Below are positions 35,301 through 47,027 of a stretch of 64,000 nt of DNA, in pieces. The stretch's first letter is position 1, and each line of letters begins with the position of its first letter. The notes beneath the pieces were generated by a model, which saw only the letters and a program-made list of their open reading frames with translations, made no database searches and had not been told where the DNA came from. The translations under genes and the position numbers were made by a program. This DNA comes from Coleophoma eucalyptorum (Eukaryota > Ascomycota > Leotiomycetes > Helotiales > Dermateaceae), in assembly GCA_026120035.1 (NCBI GenBank), contig JALRME010000026.1, positions 248,001 to 312,000 on the forward strand, given 5' to 3'.

Positions 35301-35613
35301 AAAAACACGAACAAAAACAAGCAGAATGTAGCGGGGGAACCGAATAAGGAACATACGTCATGTTCGCAACTACAACCTGCGCCTTAGCAAAGGAATCCGC
35401 CCAACTGGCAATCCAACCTCCAGGCGGAGTAGGGTAATAAGGAGCAGCAACATATTCAGCCGGAACACTGTCTCGCTTTCCTAGTGTGCCTCCCGAGTTT
35501 GCAGCTTCAGCTTCGAGTTGGTGGAAGCTTTTGATGTCGGCTGCGAAGTTGGGCTGAGAGATTAGAGCGAGGGCTACAGGGAGGGGAAAGATAAGAAGCT
35601 GCAGGGTCAACAT
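32377..35613 (-). CDS. GH3 beta-glucosidase-like protein lacking a conserved subsite arginine
   Basis: Seven exons (35613-35357, 35176-35131, 35069-35029, 34848-34793, 34746-34316, 34271-33660 and 33615-32377) encode 893 aa. The ATG at 35613 opens a signal peptide ([11 protein letters not shown]). The GH3 N-domain, GH3 C-domain and a C-terminal Fn3-like domain follow. The nucleophile is Asp307 in TMTDW and the acid/base Glu532 in [15 protein letters not shown] and KHLIGNEQE are conserved. The segment that reads QDGPLGIR in most relatives here reads QDGALGIA, so the substrate-binding Arg is Ala129. Introns 1 and 3 are unusually long (~180 nt each). It probably acts on beta-glucosides outside the cell, but activity may be altered. 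Confidence 0.88.
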
Positions 35614-35658
35614 CTTAAAAGGTCGATGGGAATAAGGATATAAAGGCAACGGGGCGGT

Positions 35659-35713
35659 AAAGAAAGAAAGGGAAGGAAGAGAGGAGAAGGGGAGGAGAGG
35701 GGGAGGAAGGAAG
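35659..35713 (-). promoter_or_regulatory. 55-nt polypyrimidine leader of the GH3 gene
   Basis: The + strand is purine at all 55 positions, so the coding strand is pure pyrimidine, 46-100 nt upstream of the ATG at 35613. CT-rich tracts like this often mark the transcription start region of strongly expressed fungal genes. Confidence 0.5.
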
Positions 35714-36950
35714 CATGGAGGGTATAAAGGTTAGTAAAACCTAGACTGGTGTATCCTGCTGTAGCATTCAACTCCCTCTCCGTGCCCAAACGCGGACAAA
35801 CCCAAGCTGGTGATTGATAAAGAGGCAGAGGAGATGGTCCATCGTGCATTGCGGTAACTCTAGAATCCAAAATGGTCTATACCCAAGCCTCCGTTGGGTC
35901 AAATGACCTCACGCAGATCAAGTGTCTTGGTCAGGATTGGTAGGATAGTTGAAGTCCATTAAGGCTATAGATCCCCAAGCACAGCTAGCCTGCAGCAGAG
36001 GGCGCATACGTATACACCGCGAGGAGGGGAGTGATGGTGAGGAAGTGAGATAGAGATAGAGATAACACCCGCCCCACTTCCCGGCACCTTTCTAGCTGTC
36101 GTCCTCAAGCTTAAAGTTCGCTTCTGCACTCTTTCCAGCCGTTGCCGACGAAAGCAGAGTCCAAAGCAAGTAATATATCGACCAGCCTATAGCTGCCACC
36201 GCTTAGCGAGCAACGGTGTCTCGAACGGGAAGCCATGCGCCGGCATGACAGAGAGTCGCGTGCCTGAAGATACATGGCTTCCCTTATCGCATCCCACTGG
36301 CCCTTCAGAGCGATCCTGAAGGATTCTTGCTCGGCATTCGTTGTGAAGGAGACTTGCATGGCGGTGGTCATGCACGTGCGGACTTGCATTGCGTCGAAAT
36401 CGATATCTGCCCCGCCGATGGACGGCTCGCTTACTCGTCAGGTAGAGGGAGGGCGAGTTATCTGGTGGGACGGGTGGCCTGCATCCAGGGACGAGTGATG
36501 ATGTAGATGTTGATCTCTGGTACCTATCTGGGGTGGACCGCCTCGAAGCCAAGACTGCTTAACTTCTTCTGAGCCCAAGTTTAAATGAAAAACCAGCAAA
36601 ACATTCGAACTTTCATCACATGTGCACCAAAGGAGAAAAAGGGGTTGGAATGAGCAAAGCCATCATGGTTCGCGTATAAATTCTCTTACTAAACTAAACG
36701 CACTTTGTTGCTTTGCCCCTGGCGTCTGATCTGGTCCGGTCTGTTTCCGTGTGCTTGCTTGGTTAAAGCCATCCAACCGGATCTTAATAGCCTGACACTG
36801 AACCAGTCAGCGCCCCTGAAAGCCATTCATAAACCCGTTGCTTCGGTAAACGCCATCAAAATGCAAACGCCAAAGAAGGTAACAATATGTACAAAGAAAG
36901 TCGGGTATCTCAAGGTGTCGTATATGCAAGGTGGTGGGGGGGGGGAAGAA
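35714..36950. other. intergenic, between GH3 and GH55 genes
   Basis: About 1.2 kb without a supported gene. Overlapping open frames at 36111-36552 occur on both strands and lack motifs. A run of 10 G lies at 36936-36945, just beyond the GH55 stop codon. Confidence 0.5.
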
Positions 36951-39376
36951 TCAGCACTGGGTTGTTGATTGGGTTGTGGTGTAATTACCAGCCTCAGCGA
37001 AGAATGCCAGGGTGGCGCAGAAGTTGTTGCGATTATCAGAGTCCAAAGCAGCGCTCTGGCCGTCGACCGTGAGCATGTTGATGCTTGCTTTGGTGCTGAG
37101 GCCAAACATGTAAATGGACCCCGAATCCTCAATAGACATGATGTTTTCTTGACAGCTTTCCGTTTGAAGACAAGTCTGGTCGTAGTTGTCGAAGAAACTG
37201 TACAGACCTGCACCGTACACGAACACGTCTTCTGAACCAACAATGCGCAGACCCCAAGCTTTGTTGCATCCAGTACCTGTGCATTTAGAGAAGTCTGGAT
37301 CGTTGTAGGCTGCATTAACTGTGAATGGGGTTGTAGCACCGGGGTTGGATTGGTAGTAAGGCGTCTCGGTTTGGATAAGTGCCATGTAGACATTGGCAGC
37401 GTTGGAAACCTGGTAGTTGTAGAGAACGGAATGCTCTGAGGAGGTACCATACATCCAGACGGGTCCATCCTCGGAAGCGACGAGGACACCGCGGCCATTG
37501 AAGATGTTGATCTGGTTGTGGTCACTGAGATCAAGCTCGTGGTCAGCAACCCAGAACCAGTTGTTCTCAAGGTAGATGGAAGACTGGTTGGTAATATGAA
37601 GCAACATGAAAGCACCTTCACACGATGGGTTGGCAGCTGCGGTGACGTTGGGATTCTTAGCGCACTTGTCGGATTGCAGTTGAGTTCCTGCCGAACCACC
37701 AACTCGGAAGTGCACATCCCACATTCCCGCGGATCCTTGAGAGGCTTCCTTGACGTTCCACTCCATGAGGATAGCACCAGGTTGAGGGCCTGCTGTCTCA
37801 AAGACCAAGTCCGACATCTCAACTGAACCGACGTCACCAGGCTGGCCAACTTGGAAGACAGCCTTTGGGTTGGCTTGGTCAGAGAATGATGTACTGCCAC
37901 CGGCCATGATGAGCGGCCACATTTCGCCGGTGATCTTGATATCCTTTGGTACCTTGACAGTGCTTGTGATGAGATAAGCACCGTGGTCAAAATAAACAAT
38001 AGAGCCGTTGGTGGCCTTGTCAAAGATGGCTTGGATAGCAGCGGTGTCATCTGTAGTACCGTCGCCTTTTGCACCATTAGACTTAACACTGATGAAGGCA
38101 GACACTGCTTCAGTCTCGTACTGAGGCTTAGATCGAGTGTAAACCATGCCTGCAGAATTCAGCAGAGCAGCTGGCTTTGTTACTGCAGTCTGTGAAGCCT
38201 GAACTGCCTTTCCAACAGTGGCAGCAGAGTATCCACGGCCCTGTGACCAGGATGCAACCTTGGCGTTACCCGCCAGGATCGTAGCCTTCGAAGTAGCATC
38301 AGAAACAGCAACAGGAACATTGGTTGACATGTCGACATTCTCCATGATGAGTGTTCCATTGGTGGCGGTGGAAGAGGTTGTGTAAACGGTAGACACTCCA
38401 ATTGGTGTGTTGCTGATGGTGCTGTCGAGTAGAAGAACTGAACCCACAGTTTGGGCAGCAGCTCCACCATTTGCCATGTCGATACCGATATTCGCATTGT
38501 TAATGGTAACTCCTTGAAGAGTCCAGGCCCAGTTCCAGTTCATAAAGATAGCAGTCTGGCAGCCGTTGAAAGTCAAGTTGCGAGTGGTAAACTGTTGATT
38601 GCCAAAGAAAGCACCATACTTTCCACCATTGAAAGTCAAGTCAGTCATGAAACCACCTGAACCATTGTCCATAAAGATTCCTTGCTGAGCATTGGTTGTT
38701 CCCCCATCAGTTCTCATGTTGAAGACAATGTTTTGAAGGGAAGTTGCTTGAGCAACCTGCCAATGAATACCAGCACCAGCAGTGACAGGCATGGCCGTCA
38801 TGTCCAGAACAAAGTTTCTGATTTGACGGAAGAAGTTGTTCTGATTGGTATACCAATTGTTTCCGCTGTCATCATATGGATCCGCGTCGATCATAGCAAT
38901 ACCCGTGAAAGAAGCCAAGGCTTTGATGGTAGGGACAGAAACGGCATCACCAACGAACTGAGTATAGTAGAGCTGGACAAGAGGAGCGCTGATGGCGTAC
39001 GTGCCAGGTGGGAAGTAAACCAAGGCAGGAGTGGTTGTGCTCGAGTCGCATCCCTGACCACATCGAGCACCGTCGGTGATAGCCTTGTTGATCGCAGCGG
39101 TATCATCGGTACTGCCTGGAAAAAGCTGTCAGCACCAAACAAATAAGCGACGGGAGCACACTTACCATCACCAACTGCACCATAGTCCTTCACATTGCGG
39201 AAGATCTTGAAGGAAGAGTCACCAAAAGCCACAGTACCTTGGCGTGTAATTGAGGAAAGCCAGTAGCTTGAGCTGGAGGTTGAAGCGGCAGTGGTAGCCT
39301 GTGGCGCTGGGGCGCCAGAAACGAGTAGTAGTAGGCGAAGAGCCACGAGAAGAGAGAAAAACGAGAATACTGCCAT
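36951..39376 (-). CDS. secreted exo-1,3-beta-glucanase, GH55
   Basis: Two exons (39376-39166 and 39115-36951) encode 791 aa. The 50-nt intron (GTAAGT..TCCAG) restores the motif VGDGSTDDTAAINKAI, which opens the first pectate-lyase-3-like beta-helix. A second copy, NGAKGDGTTDDTAAIQAIF, starts near residue 410, so the protein has the double beta-helix layout of GH55. A signal peptide spans the first ~22 residues. Conserved GH55 stretches include HELDLSDHNQINIFNGRG and the cysteine-rich C-terminal part (CTGTGC, CLQTESC). It should hydrolyse beta-1,3-glucan from chain ends, in the fungal wall or in external glucan. It lies about 1.3 kb downstream of the GH3 start, on the same strand. Confidence 0.92.
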
Positions 39377-41512
39377 CGTGAAGTAGTACCAGCTGCTGTT
39401 CGATGTTTTAAAAGAATGTGGAGTCTGGGCACGGAGAGGATCTCGTTAGTCTTGGATCTCGTAACCTCGTAAAGGTCGTGAAGGTGATAGGGAAGTATCT
39501 CGTCTGTAGAAAACAAGAAGAAGCGTGATTATTCCATATTCAAAATGGAGTTGTTTGGGAATATTTGAAAAAAGTGAGTTTGCATGAAGGAGAAAAGAAG
39601 AGGCAAGGCTCCAATGCAAGACCTTTAAACAAAAGTACAATTCGCCCAGGTGGCTATTGAAAAGTACTATTGTCGCCTCGCGAATATCTTCAAAATATGC
39701 GAATGAAAGGCTGGGCTAGTGCGATTTTGGGAGAGGCGACAATAGCAAGCAATGACCGACACACACACACAAAAGCTGGGGGCCTACTCACAAAACTATT
39801 CACCAGCTCCGAGCAGGGAGAAGAAGGTCTTCGAGGGACCTTGGTACTGAAAAGAGTGCGACTGCAAAAGGGCGTGGACGAGTCGCAAGATTCTAAGGGG
39901 TCTCCCCGACTACTTATATTGGATCGTGCGTCTTCCTCACCTTCGTCCCTTATTAACCCACGATCATGCCAGGGCTCAAACTGACTATTGGCGGCAGAAG
40001 CAAAGACCTCTTGACTCCCAGACCCATCATCAGTCAGGCCAGGGCCAGTGCCATGTGGTCCAAGCAGATGCGAAAGTGAATTAGGCTCAAAATGTTCTTC
40101 ATCTCGGCGAGGGGCGCCAGGAAGCAGGGCTGCTTCACCAACGAGAGGCATGAAGACCATCCTGCGGAATGCCGATATAGCTCGGGGGGCAGGTTAGCGA
40201 TGGCAAACGCTTGCCACCAATCCACCACTTCTCGCTGGTTCCACAGAGGCAAACGAAACCAAAAACACGTTCATTCGAAAATGCTGGGGTCTTTTGTGCC
40301 TGGGTCTACAGAATCGATCCAGGGGTTCTCTCAATGCCGCGTAGAAACGAAAATATGCTACTAGGAGGTACCTGAATGGTGCGAGCAGGGATGCGGCACT
40401 GAGGGTGGTATGCGGGTGGTCACTGTCACATCTGGATCTTGAGGTTATTCGGGATATAAGAGGGATTGCAAGGTGAAACAAATAGTCGCGTTGCAGAGAT
40501 CCTCAAGTCGTCTGGATATCCGGATGTCATTGGACGTGCGAGGTTGCGAAGGGAGAAGGGAGCCATCACGGACAGCTCAAAGTGACGGGCCCTTGCGCTG
40601 CTTTGAGTTTAGTCGCAGTGGCATTCGGATGGGTAGCAGATCCCTTCGTGCCTGTTATGGCCACCGGCTATATCGATCTATAAGATCGCCCCTCACTGCT
40701 CATTGTAGCTTGCTTGTCCTCGGACTATAATGGAGTCGTGGGGCCTGGAAAAAAGCTTGGAAGAGGGAGATTGCCCAGTCCAGCACTTACCAGCAAATCA
40801 GAAGATTCGTCCCATCTTTAGCAGACACGTTCTTCTCCCCGCAATATACGGGTCGAGCAATCAATCTGAGGATTTCTATCTTTGGGCAACCATTCTTCAG
40901 ACGGTCCTGTCCGTACTTGGGCCTTCCAAATACCGAGTAAGGAGAGAAGGCAAGAGCAATTTCATTCAAGAATTCAGTGTCTTAGCTCACCTTACTTCCA
41001 TCGCTCCAGAAAGTTTCTGGAAAGAAGCTTTTAAAATTGTTTCTGTTTCAGACCGCAGCGAGATCAGATGTTGCACGAGCTGTGCCTGCATCTGGAGTCG
41101 GCCTGCAAATGTTTCGAACCAGAAAGCGCCTTGGACTGTACACGTCTCCGCCGGCAGGGGTACGTACAGCGGGTCGCGTACGGAGTGGTTGTGCTCTCGC
41201 CCGAAACTTTGAAACGCCCAAAGTCGGAGACAGAATGGCCTTCGAGCTATTGATTCGCCACTACGTCCATGTTCCTGCTTGACAGCGAACATTATTGATA
41301 TAGCAAGGTCGATAAGCTCCGATCCTAACATCCAATAATCGGAGCTTTCTCTCCAACCTTTCAAATCCAATGCATGAGGAAGTATATTACAAACTCTAGT
41401 TCACGTGACATGTCTATCACGGGGCCGGAGGTTCTTTGTTGCGGGCTGGGCAACAACAGGAAAGAATGTCATCGATATACTCAGTTCATTGGAGGGAATT
41501 AAATACGTCAAT
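39377..41512. other. 2.1-kb intergenic region with weak candidate ORFs
   Basis: The region lies between divergent genes and so holds both promoters. Two open frames deserve mention: 39690-40160 (-, 156 aa, ATG start) and 40730-41212 (+, 160 aa, ATG start). Neither has a motif I recognise. The first reads more protein-like and is treated as a finding. Confidence 0.45.
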
Positions 41513-42637
41513 ATGCGCCGGAAGACGCGAAAGTCGATCGTGAATCTTGTCTTGTTCGGGAGCGCACTCATTTTCATTCTGTACCTCAATCAATCTCCGT
41601 CAGGCAACAAAGTCTTTGCATGGAATGAAATTCGCTACAAAACCACTGCAGCCAAGCTCCCCGATGCTCGCGGGATCTGCCCAAACTTGGCAGCCGGCTC
41701 CAAACCCGCATTGGTTGTATCACGGGTGACAACAGATGGCGATCCCAGTTGGCTGCAGCCGCTGGCTGAGCAGTATCATCTCTGTGTGTACACTTCCGAC
41801 GCTCCCGCAGACAAGAGTTCGGTGAACTTGCAGGTTCCCGCAAATCGTGGACATGAGGCAATGGGCTATCTCACTTTCCTGATCGACAACTACGCGCATA
41901 TCCCCAAAGCTGGGGCGGTTTTTGTGCATGGTTCGAGATTGGCTTGGCACAATGATTCCCCAGATTATGACAACGCAGTTCTTCTGGCCCAGCTCAATGT
42001 TTCGAGGGCGCTTGCACCATGGGGATACCACAATCTGCGCTGTGACTGGAGCCTCAGCACGTGTCCGCCGTCAGCGTCACCGCAGGGTAGCTTTGAGACA
42101 TCTATCCAGGCAAAGTTGGACCCGTGGGACATGCGCTCAGTATCTGATGCTGCGTTGCCAGGTGCCCTAGGAAATCTATTCGGAGATGCAAGATCAGTAC
42201 TAGGTTCAGGTGATGCTGTTCGGTCACAGTGCTGTGCTCAGTTTGTCGTTTCTCGCGATAGTATCTGGCAGCATTCTCGCGAAGAGTACGTCGCCCTGCG
42301 GCAATGGCTACTGGATGGAAGTAAGGACAGCAGTTCTCAGAGCAGTTCCGCTGCTCCTAGCGATGATCGTATTGCCGGCCGAATCTTGTCGTATGTATGG
42401 CACATTCTGTTCATAAAGCAAGACGAGCCTGCCATTACGTCTTCGTCGCCGGGTATTGATTTGGACCATCTCAATACTCAAGCATGCCCGAGCGCTGATG
42501 TGTGCTACTGCCGTTTATACGGCCGCTGCAACCTCGATTGCATAACTCCTGGTAGCTGTCGTGGGCAGTATGAATTACCAAAGGACTTGAAGATTCCCGC
42601 TGGTGGTGTAGCCTCACAGCTGCGGGAATCACTGTAA
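41513..42637 (+). CDS. DUF3431 type II membrane protein (glycosyltransferase-like)
   Basis: This is a single exon of 374 aa from the ATG at 41513. The frame is open further upstream, but it begins on GTG with no better start. Residues 1-7 are basic and 8-25 hydrophobic (VNLVLFGSALIFILYL), giving a signal anchor with a lumenal C-terminal domain. The segments LVVSRVTTDGDPSWL, VPANRGHEAMGYLTFLID and FVHGSRLAWHND match the fungal DUF3431 family, which is often annotated near polysaccharide or capsule biosynthesis. FVVSRDSIW is also conserved. A cysteine cluster lies at the C-terminus (CPSADVCYCRLYGRCNLDC). It is probably Golgi-resident. The reaction is unknown. Confidence 0.85.
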   Translation: MRRKTRKSIVNLVLFGSALIFILYLNQSPSGNKVFAWNEIRYKTTAAKLPDARGICPNLAAGSKPALVVSRVTTDGDPSWLQPLAEQYHLCVYTSDAPADKSSVNLQVPANRGHEAMGYLTFLIDNYAHIPKAGAVFVHGSRLAWHNDSPDYDNAVLLAQLNVSRALAPWGYHNLRCDWSLSTCPPSASPQGSFETSIQAKLDPWDMRSVSDAALPGALGNLFGDARSVLGSGDAVRSQCCAQFVVSRDSIWQHSREEYVALRQWLLDGSKDSSSQSSSAAPSDDRIAGRILSYVWHILFIKQDEPAITSSSPGIDLDHLNTQACPSADVCYCRLYGRCNLDCITPGSCRGQYELPKDLKIPAGGVASQLRESL

Positions 42638-43456
42638 AACTGGCCTTGGAAACCAAATCCAGAATCCGAGATATCCAACCTAGAGTTCAATCCCTCTTAA
42701 GAATGTCAAACGGAAATCTACAACTATCCCATGGAAATGGAGCAGAGAGTAGAGTACCCTTAAAGCGCTAGCACCGAAAAGACACCCCAATGCGAAAGCA
42801 GTTGCGGAGTTAATTGAGCGAGTGGGAATGTTAGCATGATACTCGAGAAATCCGAAGCAATTCCTTCTTGATGTCGTTAAGTTACTCATAAGCGAAGCAC
42901 TAACTTAGCTACATGTATGTAAATAAGAAAGAAGCGTTAAATACTTTGTACTATACTGTAGCCAAGCGAAAGTTGATGTCATCTAAGGCAACGAGTCTTT
43001 TGCCCTCTTTTCATAGATGGATTGTATATGCCGAGGATGGATTACTTAGATAAGGTTGTATGTAGTTTGTAGAAGCATTTGCATTGGCTAAATCATGAGT
43101 GCAGAAACAAACTTTGTAAGCATGCGTGGTTCTTCTTGATATGTAAGGTATTTTAGTCTTCTAGGCAAAGAACGCCTCAGGGGTTCCGAAACGCTAGTGA
43201 AAACACTCACTTTATTCAATGCCCAGTAATTTTACGTAGTTGCAACTAATAGACGAGGTTCATTCAAAGTGAAGAAATACAGACAATATCCTGTATCACT
43301 CCCTTGAGTAGGTATATAGCAAGTCCTATCACGAATACAACAAATACGCCCATTCACCGGCTCCGAGAATCTAATATCGCGATCCCGCTCATGACATGCA
43401 TGCAAAAACGCTCAAGTGTAAAAGTGAGAATAAGAGAAAAACAAACTCCCAGACAA
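42638..43456. other. intergenic between convergent genes
   Basis: About 820 bp of AT-rich DNA, presumably containing both 3' UTRs. I see no gene. Confidence 0.5.
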
Positions 43457-45730
43457 TCACAATACCTCAGCCCCCTGCTTCTCTTTCTCACCGCTGCTTA
43501 GACTAGCCAAAGAGCTCATCGTACTCCCATTTCTCTTCAAGCCTTTAAGACTAGCACCTCTCTTCCTTCCCCCTTTCCCGAGATCTTGCCTGGCCTCCTT
43601 CAAGACCTCTTCACCCTGCGGACCAAGCCGTCCCAGCCTTGCAGCGAGGACTGTATTCTCTGCTTGCAAATCACCGATCTGGTCACGCATGAGATCCCTT
43701 TCTTTGCGGAGGACGAGAACCTCGGCACGGATTTCCTCCAACTCGCGCGTCATGCGTGTCTTTTCGTCCTTCTCAATCGCTTTTCGTTTCTTTTCTTCGG
43801 CCTTCTGCTCATCCTTGCGCCGTTTAGACTCGAGCTTGGCGATTTCCTTCTCCTTCTTCAGCTCCAGCTTTACCAGTTCTCGCTCGTGGCGCTCTTCGGC
43901 CTTCTTTACTGCCTCCGCTTCCTTTTGGGTATCTTCGCTCTTCTTCTTCAGCTCGTTTTCTCGCGCCTTGTTTAGTTTCTCTTCTAGTTTCCGTTTCTTG
44001 TCTTCGAGTTTCTGGAGTTCTTTGTCTTGTTGTGATGATGCTCGTGACCGTGTCATTGAATCTGTTTCTGTTTTTCCTGAAGCTGCATCATTGTCCTCAT
44101 CATCAAGAACTCCATTCCTTGAAATGGGACCATGAGATAGTGCTGAAGTGAAGCTACCAATAGATGAAGTGCTCGCTATTGTAGAGATAGAACCCCGTCG
44201 TGTTGGTGATGTGGAGCCGTCGTTCAACGTTGTTGAGGAGTCTGGAAATTGACCTGGTAAATATTTTGGAGTCATGTTTGGCGTATGTGCCGCAATGAAT
44301 TCTCCCGCCATGCCCGCTGCTCCAGCTACCATATTGTAAAGAACACCATTATGCGTCACGGCAGGCTCAGCTTCATTCACGGCCGGCGGTCTTTCATCAC
44401 TATGATCAAGACCTGCCAGATGGCCGTTGGCATTGAAATCTTGAGGTTCCTCCTTTGTAAGTAACGATGGCTCTTTGTCAGGCTGCACATTCTCGATGTC
44501 ACCACCACCTTCTAGATCCTTCAAATCTATAGCACAAGCCCAATTCAAGAACTTGCTAGCATCTGCAACAATCCCTCCAGGCGTTCCTCTTTCTATCATG
44601 AATCGAGGCACGCTTCCACCCGGATCACTCCTTGTAATCATGATCCACTCGATTGGATTTAGCTCACTTTCGTCGTCGACCTCCCGTCGCTTATCCATAT
44701 CCTCTCCTTTTGCGTCAGCGCCTCTCGACTCTGCAAAGGAAATGGTCTTCCCGCGCGCCCTACTGCTGTCGGACCGTGAAAGTGCGGAATCGTCCTGCGC
44801 AGAGAATTCAGGATGTTGCTTTGATGCATTTCTCAATATAGCTTCCTTGCCTAGATCTTCGTGTTTGTGTAGTAGATTTGAGGCAGACATTGATTTCCTG
44901 GGAGTGACTCTAGGTATTTCCCTTATAAATTCGACTGATTCGTATTGTCCTCTTATGAACCCATCTCGCGGTGGCGCATCTGGATGTAGGCATGGTTTGG
45001 AAATGACCATGTAATGCCGTGGAACTTCCTCCTCGGATTCTGACTGTGGTTTTAATGCTTGATCTGAAGTAATCAATAAAGTAACAAAATCTCTCGGGGC
45101 AGTAGGGCCTGGAAATTGTGCAGATAGATGATAGACTGGGTCCAAATTAGCCAAGATTGTTCACCAAGCATGTGGGCAGAACTGACCTTCCACATCTCCA
45201 ACCCCTTCAATGCTCTTGTACTCAACTCGTCTCTCACCACCAATACCTCTAATATTGCCCTCGCCTGGGGCACCTTGCACTTTCAAAGTCTCAGGAAACT
45301 CCCTCTCCAAGCTCTTCTTCCATTTTGTGAAGCCCAATCCTTCATGAACGCTCTTCCTCGCAAACCAAGCACCCTTGCCATCCTTGCCTCCAAGTTTATA
45401 AACACTTATACCCAAGGGGTTGTCTCTTGGGTTCAACTTCACCGGCTTCCACTCCTTCTGCAAGGCCTCAACATCTGGTGGTGGCGGCGACGAGCGCGCA
45501 TCCGAGATCTCCATCTCCGAGGCATTGGATGCCGTCGAGCTTGATCGCTCACGTTGCTCCGAGGTAACTGAGTTTCCGGACGGTGCTGCATTCGGTACAG
45601 AATCTACAATCAATTGACCAGCGCTGAAGGCGTCGGCGAGGTAGGCTTTGAGGGTGTCCGGCGAGGAAACGGGAACATCGGAGTATTCGGTAGGACCGAG
45701 TGATTTGAGAGCATCGTGAAGCGCAGCCAT
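43457..45730 (-). CDS. DUF3074 (START-like) protein with long C-terminal coiled coil
   Basis: Two exons (45730-45187 and 45108-43457) encode 731 aa. The 78-nt intron (GTCAGT..TTCCAG) joins DVEG to PTAPRDFVTLLITS in frame. Residues ~90-390 carry the DUF3074 domain, a fungal START-like lipid-binding fold, with WKPVKLNPRDNP, WFARKSVH, FIRGQYESVEFIREI and RGTPGGIVADASKFLNWA. A Ser/Thr-rich linker follows. Then comes a ~150-residue Lys/Glu-rich coiled coil with a Leu-containing tail (EVLVLRKERDLMRDQIGDLQ). There is no signal peptide or membrane helix, so it is probably cytosolic. The ligand is unknown. Confidence 0.86.
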
Positions 45731-47027
45731 TGCGGTTATTGCAGAGTGCTGCTCAAAAGCAAAGAAGGAAATTCGTGGGGATCGTAGCCAGAGCTCTTAA
45801 AATTCGCCGTCGGAGGCAAAGTTAAATAGGAGATGAAGTGATGTGCTGGAATCCGTTCGTAACCGCGGGATGTGCCGGGCAGTCGCATGAAGTAGGAAAG
45901 TATGCAGGTATGGATTTATAATGCTCAGTGTCCAATCACGCCAGCTTTTGTAAGGGTGGTAATTGACAATTCGATGTCAAGAACGGGGAATGACTATGGC
46001 ATTCCGGTGCGAAGGAGGAAGAAAAAGGTCTCTGTATACATGGGGAGAATGGCAATGTAGATGCGATGTCAAAGAATGTTCGTCATAGCCCGGGACTTCT
46101 ACCAGGATTGGAAAACAGGGTCGGTGCTGTCTCGATGATGCTATCTGTGGCTGGTGCAAGCGAGGAATTGTGTCGATGAGGGGACGGGTTCCTCCTTGCT
46201 CACACCAGACAAGCTTGGAAGCTCGTTTCCAAGGCAAGTATGCTGCTGTGGTCTCGTCCGTCCTACTCTCCTATCTTCCAGATATATTCAATTCCCAAGA
46301 TGAGACTGTGAAATTGCAACAGATCAATTTTTCTCTTGAATGAGCAGAAATCCACTCTACCCGTAAACGATAAACGGTAAACGACAAAGGCCTGATACGA
46401 TGCGGGGGATCCGAGGGCGTAAAAGAAAAGTGGACGAAGTAGATTAAAATCGCCAAAAATATAAACCTCCTTACTTCGTGCCTCCTCAGTCCTCCTCAGT
46501 CCTCCTCAGTCCTCCTCAGTGTTCATGAACTTGGAGAGGAATGTTGTACGACCCGCGCCGTAGGTACTTCTTATAGGTTAATTTGCTTCAGGTACCTTAG
46601 TCAAGGTAACAACTACTTACTTGTTCATGCATTGCCGAAGCTCCCGCTCGGCTTCTCAGCCAACCTGGTGCCTCCGGAGAGAAAGAAGCGAAATATCTTG
46701 ATGAGTGAAGGATTCGACAAAAGTTATGATCATCCGAGAAAATAGAATGTCTGGTGTGCCTCGTATGCTTATCTTGTGTCAGAGAGATACACTGGTGGGA
46801 ATTATGCACGTAGATGGTGAACAGAAAAGTTATTTTATGCAAATACGTATGGCCTCTACGGCAAATATACAATGTATGCGTTTGTACATAAGTACAACAA
46901 ATCCTCTGGAGGGTATACCCTATGCTCCTTTCCACAATGCCATGCCCAGCGCCTCGCTCAGAGTAAAACGTATTTTCCATGCCTAGTTGTGTCATTTCCC
47001 TCATCGTGGGTGCTGCGTGCATCTCCA
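45731..47027. other. intergenic, upstream of the DUF3074 gene
   Basis: About 1.3 kb between two minus-strand genes. Apart from a short tandem repeat at 46481-46520, I see nothing coding. Open frames of 60-143 aa overlap each other without motifs. Confidence 0.5.
46481..46520 (+). repeat. perfect tandem repeat, four units of CCTCCTCAGT
   Basis: Four exact copies of a 10-bp unit lie about 760 bp upstream of the DUF3074 start codon. Confidence 0.9.

Noticed and set aside
36111..36552. Overlapping frames on both strands between GH3 and GH55
   Set aside because: No motifs and mutual overlap; treated as non-coding.
40730..41212. 160-codon frame, plus strand
   Set aside because: It has an ATG, but composition is irregular and open frames on the other strand overlap it; no support for coding.
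43689..44135. 148-codon Ser/Phe-rich frame on the plus strand
   Set aside because: It is the antisense of the Lys/Glu-rich coiled coil of the DUF3074 protein.
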